Assembly: GCA_019233415.1 (NCBI GenBank)
Contig: JAFAMK010000270.1
Span: 1 to 25,566 of the forward strand
Reading direction: 5' to 3'
Length of the DNA: 25,566 nt
Source of the DNA: Vulcanimicrobiota bacterium
GTDB taxonomy: Bacteria > Vulcanimicrobiota > Vulcanimicrobiia > Vulcanimicrobiales > Vulcanimicrobiaceae
Shown: piece by piece, positions 15,742 to 23,037 of the stretch
Layout of the letters: each line of letters begins with the position of its first letter
Position numbering within the stretch: position 1 is the stretch's first letter
Position numbers and translations under genes: made by a program
The notes under the pieces: model-generated
Database searches by the model: none
What the model saw: only the letters and a program-made list of their open reading frames with translations
What the model was told of the DNA's origin: nothing

Positions 15742-17127
15742 ATGCGCGAGTACGACGTCCTCGTCGTCGGCGGAGGGAACGCCGGCTGCGCCGCGGCACT
15801 GGCCGCGGCGCGGTCCGGCGCGCGCACGCTCCTGGTCGAGCGCTACGGCTTCCTCGGCGGAACGGCGACCGCATCGATGGTGGGGCCGTGGATGACCTTC
15901 CACTCCGGCGACGACCGGATCGTCGGCGGGATCGCGCAGGAGATCGTGGAGCGGCTCGTCGTGCGCGGCGGTTCGCCCGGCCACCTGCACGACGCGTCGG
16001 ACTATGTCGCGACGATCACGCCGTTCGATCCGGAGCTGCACAAGGCGCTGCTGTTCGAGATGATGGGCGAGAGCGGCGTCAACCTGCTCTTGCACGCGTG
16101 GTTCCTGGACGCGCTCGTCGCGAACGGGCGCGTCGCAGGCGCCGGCTTCGCGACGGTCGGCGGGACGGTGCAAGTCGCCGCGAAGCGCACGATCGATGCG
16201 ACCGCCGATGCCTACGTCGCGGCGAGCGCGGGCGTCCCGACGCAGCAGGGCGACGCGCGCGGGCGCGTCCAGCCGGCCTCGCTGATGTTCCGGCTCTCGC
16301 ACGTCGATTTGTCGGTTCTGGCGCAGTACGTTCGCCACCGCCCCGAGCAGATGCGCAGTTCGCTCAAGACGCACGAGCGTACGCCCGAAGCATTGACCGC
16401 CGTCGCCGGGCTCTACGAGCTGTGGGAGGCGGCACGCGCGCGTGGCGCGGTGACGGTTCCGCGCGAGCTGGTCTCGTTCTTCGCGACACCGTATTCCGAC
16501 GAGGTGACGGTAAACATGACGCGCGTCGTCGGGATCGACCCGCTCGATCCGGACGACCTCACGCGCGCCGAAGTCGAGGCGCGCGCGCAGGTCATGCAGC
16601 TGCTCGACTTCTTTCGAGCGGACGTGCCGGGGTTCGCGAACGCGCGGATCGCCGCGACCGCGACGCAGATCGGCGTGCGCGAGTCGCGCCGCATCGTCGG
16701 CGAGTACACCCTGACCGCCGACGACGTGCTCTTCGCGCGCACGTTCGACGACGCCGTCGCGCGCAGCGCCTATCCGATCGACATCCACAACCCGAGCGGC
16801 AGCGGCACGACGACGCATCGCCTGGCGCCCGGAACCGCCTACGAGATCCCGTACCGCTGCCTCGTCCCGAAGGGCGTCGACGACCTGCTCGTCGCCGGCC
16901 GCTGCATCTCGACGACGCACGAAGCGCTCGCCTCGACGCGCCTGACCCCGACGGTGATGACGCTCGGCCAAGCCGCGGGAACCGCCGCCGCGCTCTCGCT
17001 GCGGCAAGGCGTCACACCGCGCGCCCTCGACCCCGCACTGCTGCGCGAACGCCTCATCCACGACGGCGTCGACCTGCGCCGCTCGGCGACCGCGCAACCT
17101 GTCCTGAGTTCGTCGAAGGATGCCTGA
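15742..17127 (+). CDS. FAD-dependent oxidoreductase (FAD_oxidored family)
   Basis: A 461-residue flavoprotein. The Rossmann dinucleotide motif is VLVVGGGNAGCAAALAAARSG (residues 7-27), ending at the ribose-binding E33 in LLVERYGFLGGTAT. The C-terminal FAD-contact segment LLVAGRCISTTHEA and TVMTLGQAAGTAAALS match the family in which FAD binds in a two-part Rossmann fold. The substrate is unknown; such enzymes often sit in sugar or sialic-acid-like catabolic clusters, and a kinase and NanE follow here. The last residues (QPVLSSSKDA) and the stop are encoded by a degraded copy of the dispersed repeat, so the native C-terminus has probably been replaced. It overlaps the next ATG by 8 nt. Confidence 0.88.
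   Translation: MREYDVLVVGGGNAGCAAALAAARSGARTLLVERYGFLGGTATASMVGPWMTFHSGDDRIVGGIAQEIVERLVVRGGSPGHLHDASDYVATITPFDPELHKALLFEMMGESGVNLLLHAWFLDALVANGRVAGAGFATVGGTVQVAAKRTIDATADAYVAASAGVPTQQGDARGRVQPASLMFRLSHVDLSVLAQYVRHRPEQMRSSLKTHERTPEALTAVAGLYELWEAARARGAVTVPRELVSFFATPYSDEVTVNMTRVVGIDPLDPDDLTRAEVEARAQVMQLLDFFRADVPGFANARIAATATQIGVRESRRIVGEYTLTADDVLFARTFDDAVARSAYPIDIHNPSGSGTTTHRLAPGTAYEIPYRCLVPKGVDDLLVAGRCISTTHEALASTRLTPTVMTLGQAAGTAAALSLRQGVTPRALDPALLRERLIHDGVDLRRSATAQPVLSSSKDA
17099..17120 (-). repeat. Dispersed short repeat, diverged copy 2 (reverse)
   Basis: CTGTCCTGAGTTCGTCGAAGGA corresponds to the reverse complement of the repeat core (consensus CCTGAGCTTGTCGAAGG) with a few changes. It encodes the C-terminus VLSSSKD of the FAD oxidoreductase and ends on the first base of the zincin ATG. 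Its divergence makes it less certain than the other copies. Confidence 0.55.
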
Positions 17128-17554
17128 CGCGCGCGCCCTCGCGGCGGCGTACGGCGTGCGCGTCGAACTAGCCGACCTCGGCGACTGGGGCTCCGTGAAC
17201 CTGATCGCCGAGTACGACCCCGATGGTCCCGTGATCCGCATCGACACGAACGCCCTTCGACAAGCTCAGGGTGACGGGGGAGTGTGCGGCGTGCGCGCGG
17301 CGATCGACGAAGCGATCGCGCACGAGTTGTACCATCACCGCGAAGCCATCGGCGAAATCCCACGCCTGCGCGATCGCGCGGCACGCGAACGCGCCGCCGA
17401 CGCCTACGCCGCGCAGTTCCTCGCTAGCCCCGTCGCCTCGCAGGGGCTCGCCACACACCCCGTCGCGTCGCAGGGGCTCGCTACGCACCCCGTCGCGGCG
17501 CAGGGTCGCGCCACACACCCCGTCACCCTGAGCTTGTCGAAGGGCGGCGCGTAG
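17120..17554 (+). CDS. Small HExxH zincin-like protein invaded by repeats
   Basis: A 144-residue protein. AIAHELYHH contains HExxH (H68, E69, H72), followed by RERAADAYAAQFL, the E-x3-D/A-x3 helix seen in ImmA/IrrE-like metallopeptidases; E90 or D94 could be the third zinc ligand. It is much shorter than typical IrrE proteins and lacks a partner regulator here. Residues 46-55 (LRQAQGDGG) come from a forward copy of the dispersed repeat. Residues 104-133 are three copies of a VASQGLATHP-like decapeptide, and the tail VTLSLSKGGA comes from an inverted copy. The ATG overlaps the FAD gene stop, and the kinase follows after 5 bases. Protease activity is possible but unproven; the gene may be decaying. 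Confidence 0.6.
   Translation: MPDARALAAAYGVRVELADLGDWGSVNLIAEYDPDGPVIRIDTNALRQAQGDGGVCGVRAAIDEAIAHELYHHREAIGEIPRLRDRAARERAADAYAAQFLASPVASQGLATHPVASQGLATHPVAAQGRATHPVTLSLSKGGA
17253..17279 (+). repeat. Dispersed short repeat, copy 3 (forward), in the zincin gene
   Basis: CCCTTCGACAAGCTCAG followed by GGTGACGGGG is the exact reverse complement, over 27 bases, of 17518-17544. It is inserted just before the HExxH region and is read in frame as LRQAQGDG. Confidence 0.9.
17431..17520 (+). repeat. Three tandem 30-bp units in the zincin 3' end
   Basis: Units at 17431-17460, 17461-17490 and 17491-17520 each start CGTCGC, contain CGCAGGG and end in CACCC, with a few substitutions. As 30 is divisible by three, each adds the decapeptide VASQGLATHP or a variant. 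Similarity between units is high, suggesting recent expansion. They are contiguous, with no spacers. Confidence 0.9.
17518..17544 (-). repeat. Dispersed short repeat, copy 4 (reverse), at the zincin C-terminus
   Basis: CCCCGTCACCCTGAGCTTG followed by TCGAAGGG is an exact inverted copy of 17253-17279. It abuts the third tandem unit and encodes VTLSLSKGG just before the stop codon. The inverted pair brackets about 240 bases that carry the HExxH motif. Confidence 0.9.
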
Positions 17555-17559
17555 CGCGC

Positions 17560-18495
17560 ATGCGATTTATGGCGGGGGTTGACGGGGGTCAGTCTTCGAC
17601 GACGGCGGTTGTCGTCGATGAGAGCGGTGTGGTGCGAGGGCGTGGAAGTGCCGGCCCGGCGGATCATGTGGACGAGCCAGCCGGGTCGCGCAAGTGTGCC
17701 GACGCGTGTGCAACAGCGGTGATGCGCGCGCTCGACGCCGCGGGGCTTGCGCGCGATACCGCGCTCGAGGCGGTACACATCGGACTTTCCGGCTACGACG
17801 ACGACTTCGATGGCGCAGTGCCGGTCTTCGCAACAGCGCGCGTGCGGCTGCAGCACGACGCGCCGATCGCGCTTGCGGCGGCGGTACATGCGCGGCCGGC
17901 GGTCGTCGTGATCGCGGGGACCGGTTCGGTGGCGTACGGGGAAGATGCGGACGGGACGAGCGTGCGAGTCGGCGGCTGGGGCTTTCTGTTCGGTGACGAG
18001 GGGAGCGCGTTCGCGGTCGCGCGCGACGCGCTCGCGCACGCGATGGCCGAGACCGACCGCGGCGTCGCGAGCCCGCTCGGCGAGGCGGCGCTCGCGTTCT
18101 TCGACCGGCGCGACTTGCGCGAGCTGGCGACCGCGGCGCTGCTCGGGCGCATTCCGCGCGGCGAGCTGGCGTCGTTCGCGCGGGTCGTCCACGACGCAGC
18201 GCGGCTCGGCGACCCCGATGCGTCGGCGATCGTTCTGGAGGCAGCGTCAGGCCTCGCCTCGCTCGCGGCGGTCACGCTCGCGCGGCTGCACCTGTCCGAA
18301 CGCACCGTCCCGGTCGCGTTCGCCGGCGGCGCCTTCCTCAATGAAGCCTTTCTCGCGCGGACCCGCGAGCGGCTCAGCGTACTCGCCCCGAACGCGCTCC
18401 CCGTGACGCCCGGCTACGACCCGGCGGTCGGCGCCGCGCTGCTGGCCTTCGCCGATGCCGAGCTACCGGTCCCCAACCGAATCGTCGAACGATGA
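17560..18495 (+). CDS. BadF/BadG-type sugar kinase (N-acetylglucosamine kinase-like)
   Basis: A 311-residue ASKHA-fold kinase. Phosphate-1 motif GVDGGQSSTTAVVVD (residues 6-20), phosphate-2 motif VVVIAGTGSVAYG, and GGWGFLFGDEGSAFAVARDAL, the typical block of GlcNAc/glucosamine kinases of the BadF/BadG/BcrA/BcrD family. The adenosine motif VAFAGGAFLN follows near the C-terminus. It likely phosphorylates GlcNAc, ManNAc or a related amino sugar using ATP in the cytoplasm. The next gene, nanE, overlaps it by ATGA (18492-18495), and NanE handles ManNAc-6-phosphate, which favours an amino-sugar substrate. The start may be the ATG at 17560 or 17569 (MAGVDGG). Confidence 0.85.
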   Translation: MRFMAGVDGGQSSTTAVVVDESGVVRGRGSAGPADHVDEPAGSRKCADACATAVMRALDAAGLARDTALEAVHIGLSGYDDDFDGAVPVFATARVRLQHDAPIALAAAVHARPAVVVIAGTGSVAYGEDADGTSVRVGGWGFLFGDEGSAFAVARDALAHAMAETDRGVASPLGEAALAFFDRRDLRELATAALLGRIPRGELASFARVVHDAARLGDPDASAIVLEAASGLASLAAVTLARLHLSERTVPVAFAGGAFLNEAFLARTRERLSVLAPNALPVTPGYDPAVGAALLAFADAELPVPNRIVER

Positions 18496-19178
18496 GCGCC
18501 ACTGCGGTCCTCGACCGGCTGCGCGGCGGGTTGGTCGTCTCGGTGCAAGCGGAAGCCGACTCGCTGCTCGACCGCCCCGAAGCGATCGCGCTGCTGAGCC
18601 GCGTCGCGGTCATCAACGGCGCGGTCGGCGTGCGCGCCGAGGGACTCGCGCGGCTCGGTGCGGTTCGGCGCGCGGTCGCCGTCCCGATCGTCGGGATCGT
18701 CAAGCGCGCCTACGCCGGCTACGCGCCGTACATCACGGCGACCGAGCGCGAGATCGCCGAAGTGGTCGCGGCCGGGTGCGAGATCGTCGCGTTCGATGCG
18801 ACGGAGCGAGCGCGCCCCGACGGGCGCGGCGTCGCCGAGGTGGTCGCCGCGATCCACGCGCGCGGTGCGCTCGCGATGGCCGACTGCGCCGAGCCCGACG
18901 ACGCTGCGCGGGCCGCGGCGGCCGGCGCCGAGATCGTTGCGACGACGCTCTGCGGCTACACCGACGCGACGCGCGGGACCGCGCTGCCGGCGCTCGCACT
19001 GGTGCGCGCCTGCGCCGCGAGCGGCGCGTTCGCGGTCTGCGAGGGCGGGATCGGTTCCCCAAACGACGTACGTGCCGCCTTCGCGGCCGGTGCCGATGCG
19101 GTCGTCGTCGGGACCGTGCTGACCAACATCGACGTCCTCGTCCGGCGCTTCGCCGGCGCAACGCCGCACGGCGGCTGA
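18492..19178 (+). CDS. nanE: N-acylglucosamine-6-phosphate 2-epimerase
   Basis: A 228-residue TIM-barrel enzyme that converts ManNAc-6-phosphate to GlcNAc-6-phosphate, feeding sialic acid or ManNAc carbon into the NagA/NagB route. Family motifs are in order: GGLVVSVQAEADSLL, GAVGVRAEG, PIVGIVKRAY with the catalytic Lys K71, PYITAT, EIVAFDATERARPDG, MADCAEPDDA, TTLCGYTDATRG, and AVCEGGIGSP with the catalytic Glu E184, ending in DAVVVGTVLTN. Length matches the family. Translational coupling to the upstream kinase suggests kinase and epimerase act in sequence. No nanA aldolase, nagA or nagB is visible in this window. Confidence 0.92.
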   Translation: MSATAVLDRLRGGLVVSVQAEADSLLDRPEAIALLSRVAVINGAVGVRAEGLARLGAVRRAVAVPIVGIVKRAYAGYAPYITATEREIAEVVAAGCEIVAFDATERARPDGRGVAEVVAAIHARGALAMADCAEPDDAARAAAAGAEIVATTLCGYTDATRGTALPALALVRACAASGAFAVCEGGIGSPNDVRAAFAAGADAVVVGTVLTNIDVLVRRFAGATPHGG

Positions 19179-19237
19179 CGTTCAGAAGGACCGTCCTGGC
19201 GGCAAGCGCGCGGTACGAGAGAAGTCCGCGCCCGGCG

Positions 19238-19295
19238 CGCTCGGAATCTCCATAGTAAGGGAGTTGTCGAGCGTCCGCGGGTAGAACACGCGGAC
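19238..19295 (+). promoter_or_regulatory. Two adjacent hairpins in the coxB leader
   Basis: CGCTCG (19238-19243) pairs with CGAGCG (19268-19273), enclosing CTCC/GGAG (19248-19251 with 19260-19263). It is followed at once by GTCCGCG (19273-19279) pairing with CGCGGAC (19289-19295) around a 9-nt loop. They lie between nanE and the coxB start at 19344. They could be a terminator for nanE, a structured leader or overlapping operator sites; no T-run is present. Confidence 0.4.
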
Positions 19296-19343
19296 CGACC
19301 CGCCGCGTCCGCTTGGGATGCGCGGCCGACCAGAGAGGATCAG

Positions 19344-20438
19344 TTGGCACAACGCGTCGTCAGGCCGAAGACGAACCTCGGCCCGGGATTCTGGCCCGTC
19401 ACCGCCTTCATCGTGGTGCTCTCCGCGGTCTGCGTGTACGTCGTCGAGACCCTGCCGCTGCCGATCGGCCTGATCCAGGCCGGCGCACCGGCCGACGCGA
19501 TCGACTCGCTGTTCCGCTTCCTCGGCGCCGTCGCCGCCGTCATCTTCAACGTCGTCGTCATCTACACGGTCTACTTCGCGATCGCGTTCCGGCGGCCGAA
19601 GGGCGCGCCGGCGAGCATGATCGGGGTCCAGATCCACGACGCGCCGGTCCTCGAGTTCTGGTGGACCGCGATCCCGACGATCCTGGTCATCATCCTCGCG
19701 ATCTTCTCGACGAAGATCTGGGCCGATCTGCAGAACTCGCAGGGCGACGTGCTGACGATCGAGGCGATCGGCTACCAGTTCGGGTTCCAGTTCCGCTATC
19801 CGAAGCTAGCGAATCCGGTCACCAACGAGCTGCACCTGCCGGCGAACACGCCGACGACGATCCACATCACCTCGCGCGACGTCATCCACGGCTTCTGGAT
19901 TCCGGAGCTGCGGATGAAGGCCGACATGGTCCCGGGGCTCATCAACACGATCCGCGTCACGCCGACCGTTCCCGGCACCTACCACATCATCTGCACCGAG
20001 TTCTGCGGAATCGCGCACGGCCGGATGCAGGCGACCGCGGTAATCGAAACGCAGCAAGACTTCGCGAAGTGGTTTGCCAAGCAGGGCGGCCAACAGGCCG
20101 CGGCGGGTGGCGGAAGCGCTGCCGGTGCGGCGGTCGCGCTCGATCAGGGCAAGGCCGACGCCGGTCAGACCCTCTTCGGCCAGAAGTGCAGTGCCTGCCA
20201 CTCGACCGGCCCGTTCGCGCAGAAGCTGGTCGGCCCCGGGCTCGGCAAAATCTTCAACGACCCCGACCATCCCAAGCTGGTGAACGGCGCAGCCGCGACG
20301 CCGCAGGACGTCGCCGCGATCGTCAAGTCAGGCTTCACCGGCGACATTGGAACGATGCCGAGCGCGCAAATGAACCAGCTCTCGAACAGCGACATCGCGA
20401 ACCTGGTCGCCTACCTCGTCAGCCTCTCGAAGAAGTAA
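19344..20438 (+). CDS. coxB: Cytochrome c oxidase subunit II with fused cytochrome c (caa3-type)
   Basis: A 364-residue membrane-anchored electron entry subunit. Start TTG at 19344 follows GAGAGGA (19333-19339). Two membrane segments (about 17-36, 57-82) plus a third hydrophobic stretch at 103-124 (EFWWTAIPTILVIILAI) precede the cupredoxin domain. CuA ligands are present: H182, C217, E219 (backbone), C221, H225 and M228 in ICTEFCGIAHGRM. A Gly/Ala linker (250-266) leads to a class I cytochrome c with CSACH (282-286) and a candidate axial Met M338 in GTMPSAQM. This fusion defines caa3 oxidases, which accept electrons directly from soluble cytochrome c. First gene of the oxidase operon, 17 nt before coxA. 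Confidence 0.96.
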   Translation: MAQRVVRPKTNLGPGFWPVTAFIVVLSAVCVYVVETLPLPIGLIQAGAPADAIDSLFRFLGAVAAVIFNVVVIYTVYFAIAFRRPKGAPASMIGVQIHDAPVLEFWWTAIPTILVIILAIFSTKIWADLQNSQGDVLTIEAIGYQFGFQFRYPKLANPVTNELHLPANTPTTIHITSRDVIHGFWIPELRMKADMVPGLINTIRVTPTVPGTYHIICTEFCGIAHGRMQATAVIETQQDFAKWFAKQGGQQAAAGGGSAAGAAVALDQGKADAGQTLFGQKCSACHSTGPFAQKLVGPGLGKIFNDPDHPKLVNGAAATPQDVAAIVKSGFTGDIGTMPSAQMNQLSNSDIANLVAYLVSLSKK

Positions 20439-20455
20439 ACGGAGAAACGCATAGC

Positions 20456-22168
20456 ATGGCGACGATCGCTCCTGGGGTGCAGACGGGACCGTACCACGCG
20501 GTTCTCGACCACATCCACCCCGAGCCGACGAGCTTCATCCGCAAGTACATCTTCTCGATCGACGCCAAGGTCATCGGGATCCAGTACATGATCACCGGCG
20601 CGATCTTCTTCATGATCGCGGGGATGCTCGCCGAGATCATCCGCACGCAGCTGCTCTCGCCGGACGGCGCGATCGTCAGCCCAGCGACGTACAACTCGAT
20701 CTACTCGATGCACGGTTCGGCGATGGTCTGGTTCGTCGTCATCCCGCTGCTGACGGGTGCGTTCGGGAACTTCGTCATGCCGCTGCAGATCGGCGCGCGC
20801 GACGTCGCGTTCCCGTGGCTGAACTTGGTCGCGTTCTGGATGTTCCCGATTGCGGGCGTCATCCTGTTCAGCTCGTTCCTGATCGGCGCACCCGACGCCG
20901 GCTGGACCGAGTACCCGCCGATCTCGCTGCAGGGGCCGCCGGGGACGAACCTGTGGTGCATCGCGGTCTTCCTGATCGGCGTCAGCTCGACGATGACCGG
21001 GATCAACTTCCTGGTGACGATCTACAAGATGCGCGCGCCGGGGATGACCTTCACCCGGATGCCGCTCTTCGTGTGGGCGCAGTTCGCGACCGCGCCGCTC
21101 TCGTTCATCGCGACGACGGCGCTCGGCGCCGCGCTCGCCGCGCTGTTCATCGAGCGCGTCTTCAACGTGCCGTTCTACGATCCGCACCGTGGCGGCTCGC
21201 CCGTGCTCTGGCAGCACATGTTCTGGTTCTACTCGCACCCGGCGGTCTACATCATGATCATCCCGGGCTTCGGAATGATCTCGGAGATTCTGCCGACCTT
21301 CACGCGCAAGCCGATCTTCGGCTACAAGATGATCGCGTTCAGCTCGGTCGCGATCGCGCTGCTGAGCTTCTCGGTCTGGGCGCACCACATGTTCACCTCC
21401 GGCATGGTGCCGTGGCTGCAGCTCCCGTTCATGATCATCACGATGGTCATCGCGATCCCGACCGGGATCAAGATCTTCTCGTGGATGGCGACGCTCTGGG
21501 GCGGCGCGATCAACTGGAAGACGCCGGCGCTCTACGCGACGGGCTTCCTGATCACGTTCACCTACGGCGGCTTGACCGGCTTCTTCCTCGCCGCGGTTCC
21601 GGCCGACTACCACGAGCACGGCACGTACTTCGTCGTGGCGCACTTCCACTACGTGCTCTACGGCGGCTCGATCATGTCGCTGTTCGCCGGCCTGTACTAC
21701 TGGTGGCCGAAGATCACCGGGCGCATGTACAACGAGACGCTCGGCCAGATCCAGTTCTGGCTGACCTTCATCGGCTTCAACGGCACGTTCACGCCGCTGC
21801 ACTGGCTGGGACTGCTCGGCATGCCGCGCCGCGTGCCGAACTACGACCCGAGCTGGACCTTCATCTTCTGGAACCGCTTCGCGTCGATCTCGTCGTACGT
21901 GATGACGCTCGGCGCGCTGCTGCTGGTCTACATCCTGATCGACAGCCTGCGCAACGGAAAGAAGGCCGGCCCGAACCCATGGGGTGCGCGCACGCTGGAG
22001 TGGATGATCTCCTCGCCGCCGCCGTACTACAACTACAAGAAGATTCCGGCCGTTCTGGCCGCGCCGTACGACTTCGGCAACCCGCTCCCGTACATCGGCC
22101 TCGAAGCCGCACCGGGCGCGGTCGAAGCGACGCCGACCTCGGCGTCACACCCGGTCCCGACCTACTAG
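20456..22168 (+). CDS. coxA: Cytochrome c oxidase subunit I (A2-type haem-copper oxidase)
   Basis: A 570-residue, 12-helix catalytic subunit that reduces oxygen and pumps protons. GGAGA lies about 10 bases before the ATG. Haem a ligands are H86 (MHGSAM) and H398; haem a3 ligand is H396 (AHFHYVLYGG). CuB ligands are H261 in YSHPAVY and H310/H311 in WAHHMF, with the cross-linked Tyr Y265. The A1-type Glu in GHPEVY is absent. Instead Tyr-Ser precede the His, which marks the A2 subfamily (as in Thermus caa3) and agrees with the cytochrome c domain on CoxB. The C-terminal tail (about 500-570) is Pro-rich and soluble. Confidence 0.97.
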   Translation: MATIAPGVQTGPYHAVLDHIHPEPTSFIRKYIFSIDAKVIGIQYMITGAIFFMIAGMLAEIIRTQLLSPDGAIVSPATYNSIYSMHGSAMVWFVVIPLLTGAFGNFVMPLQIGARDVAFPWLNLVAFWMFPIAGVILFSSFLIGAPDAGWTEYPPISLQGPPGTNLWCIAVFLIGVSSTMTGINFLVTIYKMRAPGMTFTRMPLFVWAQFATAPLSFIATTALGAALAALFIERVFNVPFYDPHRGGSPVLWQHMFWFYSHPAVYIMIIPGFGMISEILPTFTRKPIFGYKMIAFSSVAIALLSFSVWAHHMFTSGMVPWLQLPFMIITMVIAIPTGIKIFSWMATLWGGAINWKTPALYATGFLITFTYGGLTGFFLAAVPADYHEHGTYFVVAHFHYVLYGGSIMSLFAGLYYWWPKITGRMYNETLGQIQFWLTFIGFNGTFTPLHWLGLLGMPRRVPNYDPSWTFIFWNRFASISSYVMTLGALLLVYILIDSLRNGKKAGPNPWGARTLEWMISSPPPYYNYKKIPAVLAAPYDFGNPLPYIGLEAAPGAVEATPTSASHPVPTY

Positions 22169-22193
22169 CACACCAGGAGACGACGCACACCAC

Positions 22194-22820
22194 ATGGCGG
22201 TATCGGTCGCCGAACACGGCCACGACGTCGGTCACGGAGCGCACGACGAGATCATCTACCAGGAGACGCGGGACATGCGCCTCATGGGGTTCGTGCTCTT
22301 CCTGTTCTCCGACGTCGTCCTGTTCTCGTCGTACATCTTCGCGTACATCTATCTGCGCAACTCGATCCCGAGCTGGCCGCCGATCGTCGACGGCCACCAG
22401 CTGCCGCGTCTCGACACGGCGTTCGCCGCGTTCAACTCGGTCGTGCTGTTCGGGTCCGGCGTGACGATGCACTGGGCGCTCGAGCACTGGAAGCACGGCA
22501 ACCGCGGCCGCTTCGACCTGTTCATGTGGCTGACGATCGTCCTGGGCCTGGGCTTCCTCGGCGGCCAGTCGTACGAGTACGCGCACGCGCAGATCGGCGG
22601 CTGGAGCGGGAACACGTTCGGCGCCTCGTTCTTCACCCTGACGGGGATGCACGGGCTGCACGTCTTCCTCGGCGTCTGCTTCCTGTTCGTTCTCTGGCTC
22701 CAGACCAAGAAGAACGTCTACGACCAGCACCACTTCTTCGGCCTGACCGCCGGAACGCTGTACTGGCACTTCGTCGACGTGATCTGGGTCGTGCTCTTCT
22801 TTCTCTTCTATCTCTGGTAG
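22194..22820 (+). CDS. coxC: Cytochrome c oxidase subunit III
   Basis: A 208-residue membrane subunit with five hydrophobic helices (about 29-54, 75-95, 109-126, 143-168, 186-206), the short form without the first two helices of the mitochondrial type. It carries GFLGGQSYEYAH, FFTLTGMHGLHVFLGV and LYWHFVDVIWVVLF, hallmark subunit III motifs. The His-rich N-terminus is AEHGHDVGHGAHDE. It stabilises subunit I and proton uptake. AGGAG lies 16 nt before the ATG. It lies 25 nt after coxA, in the same operon. Confidence 0.95.
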   Translation: MAVSVAEHGHDVGHGAHDEIIYQETRDMRLMGFVLFLFSDVVLFSSYIFAYIYLRNSIPSWPPIVDGHQLPRLDTAFAAFNSVVLFGSGVTMHWALEHWKHGNRGRFDLFMWLTIVLGLGFLGGQSYEYAHAQIGGWSGNTFGASFFTLTGMHGLHVFLGVCFLFVLWLQTKKNVYDQHHFFGLTAGTLYWHFVDVIWVVLFFLFYLW

Positions 22821-22829
22821 GCGGCGACG

Positions 22830-23036
22830 ATGGATCTAGCAACGATTGAGAAAGCGGTCGCCTTCATCGGTGCGCTCGTCGTCTTCACCTTCGCGGTGAT
22901 CGGGTTGCGCGGCGAGTGGAAGAAGACGGGGCTCGACGACAACGTGACCAAGGTGCTGCTGGCGCTGATGGCGTTCGGGTGCTTCCTGGTCGTGCTCGCC
23001 GTGTTCGGCGTGCTGCCGCGCGGTGGAGGAGCGTAA
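22830..23036 (+). CDS. Small two-helix membrane protein of the oxidase operon
   Basis: A 68-residue protein, 9 nt after coxC. Two hydrophobic helices (about 8-26 and 40-62) flank a basic cytoplasmic-type loop (LRGEWKKTGLDDNVTK). The position resembles that of small subunit IV (CtaF-like) proteins in oxidase operons, but no specific family motif is recognised. Its 3' end contains the GGAGGA used as ribosome site by the next gene, so translation of the two is linked. Probably an accessory or assembly subunit. Confidence 0.7.
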   Translation: MDLATIEKAVAFIGALVVFTFAVIGLRGEWKKTGLDDNVTKVLLALMAFGCFLVVLAVFGVLPRGGGA

Positions 23037-23037
23037 G

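Noticed and set aside
12948..15827. A 959-codon open frame on the minus strand across the TonB-dependent receptor
   Set aside because: Its product is dominated by Arg, Val, Ala and Asp with no domain, and lies opposite a receptor with signal peptide, plug and barrel. Long antisense frames are expected at this GC content.
17431..17520. Three tandem 30-bp units considered as a CRISPR array
   Set aside because: The units are contiguous, with no spacers, in coding frame, and no cas gene is present.
19313..20455. Upstream extension of subunit I through the subunit II gene
   Set aside because: Same open frame, but the translation is an Arg-rich shadow of coxB; the ATG at 20456 gives a normal subunit I N-terminus.
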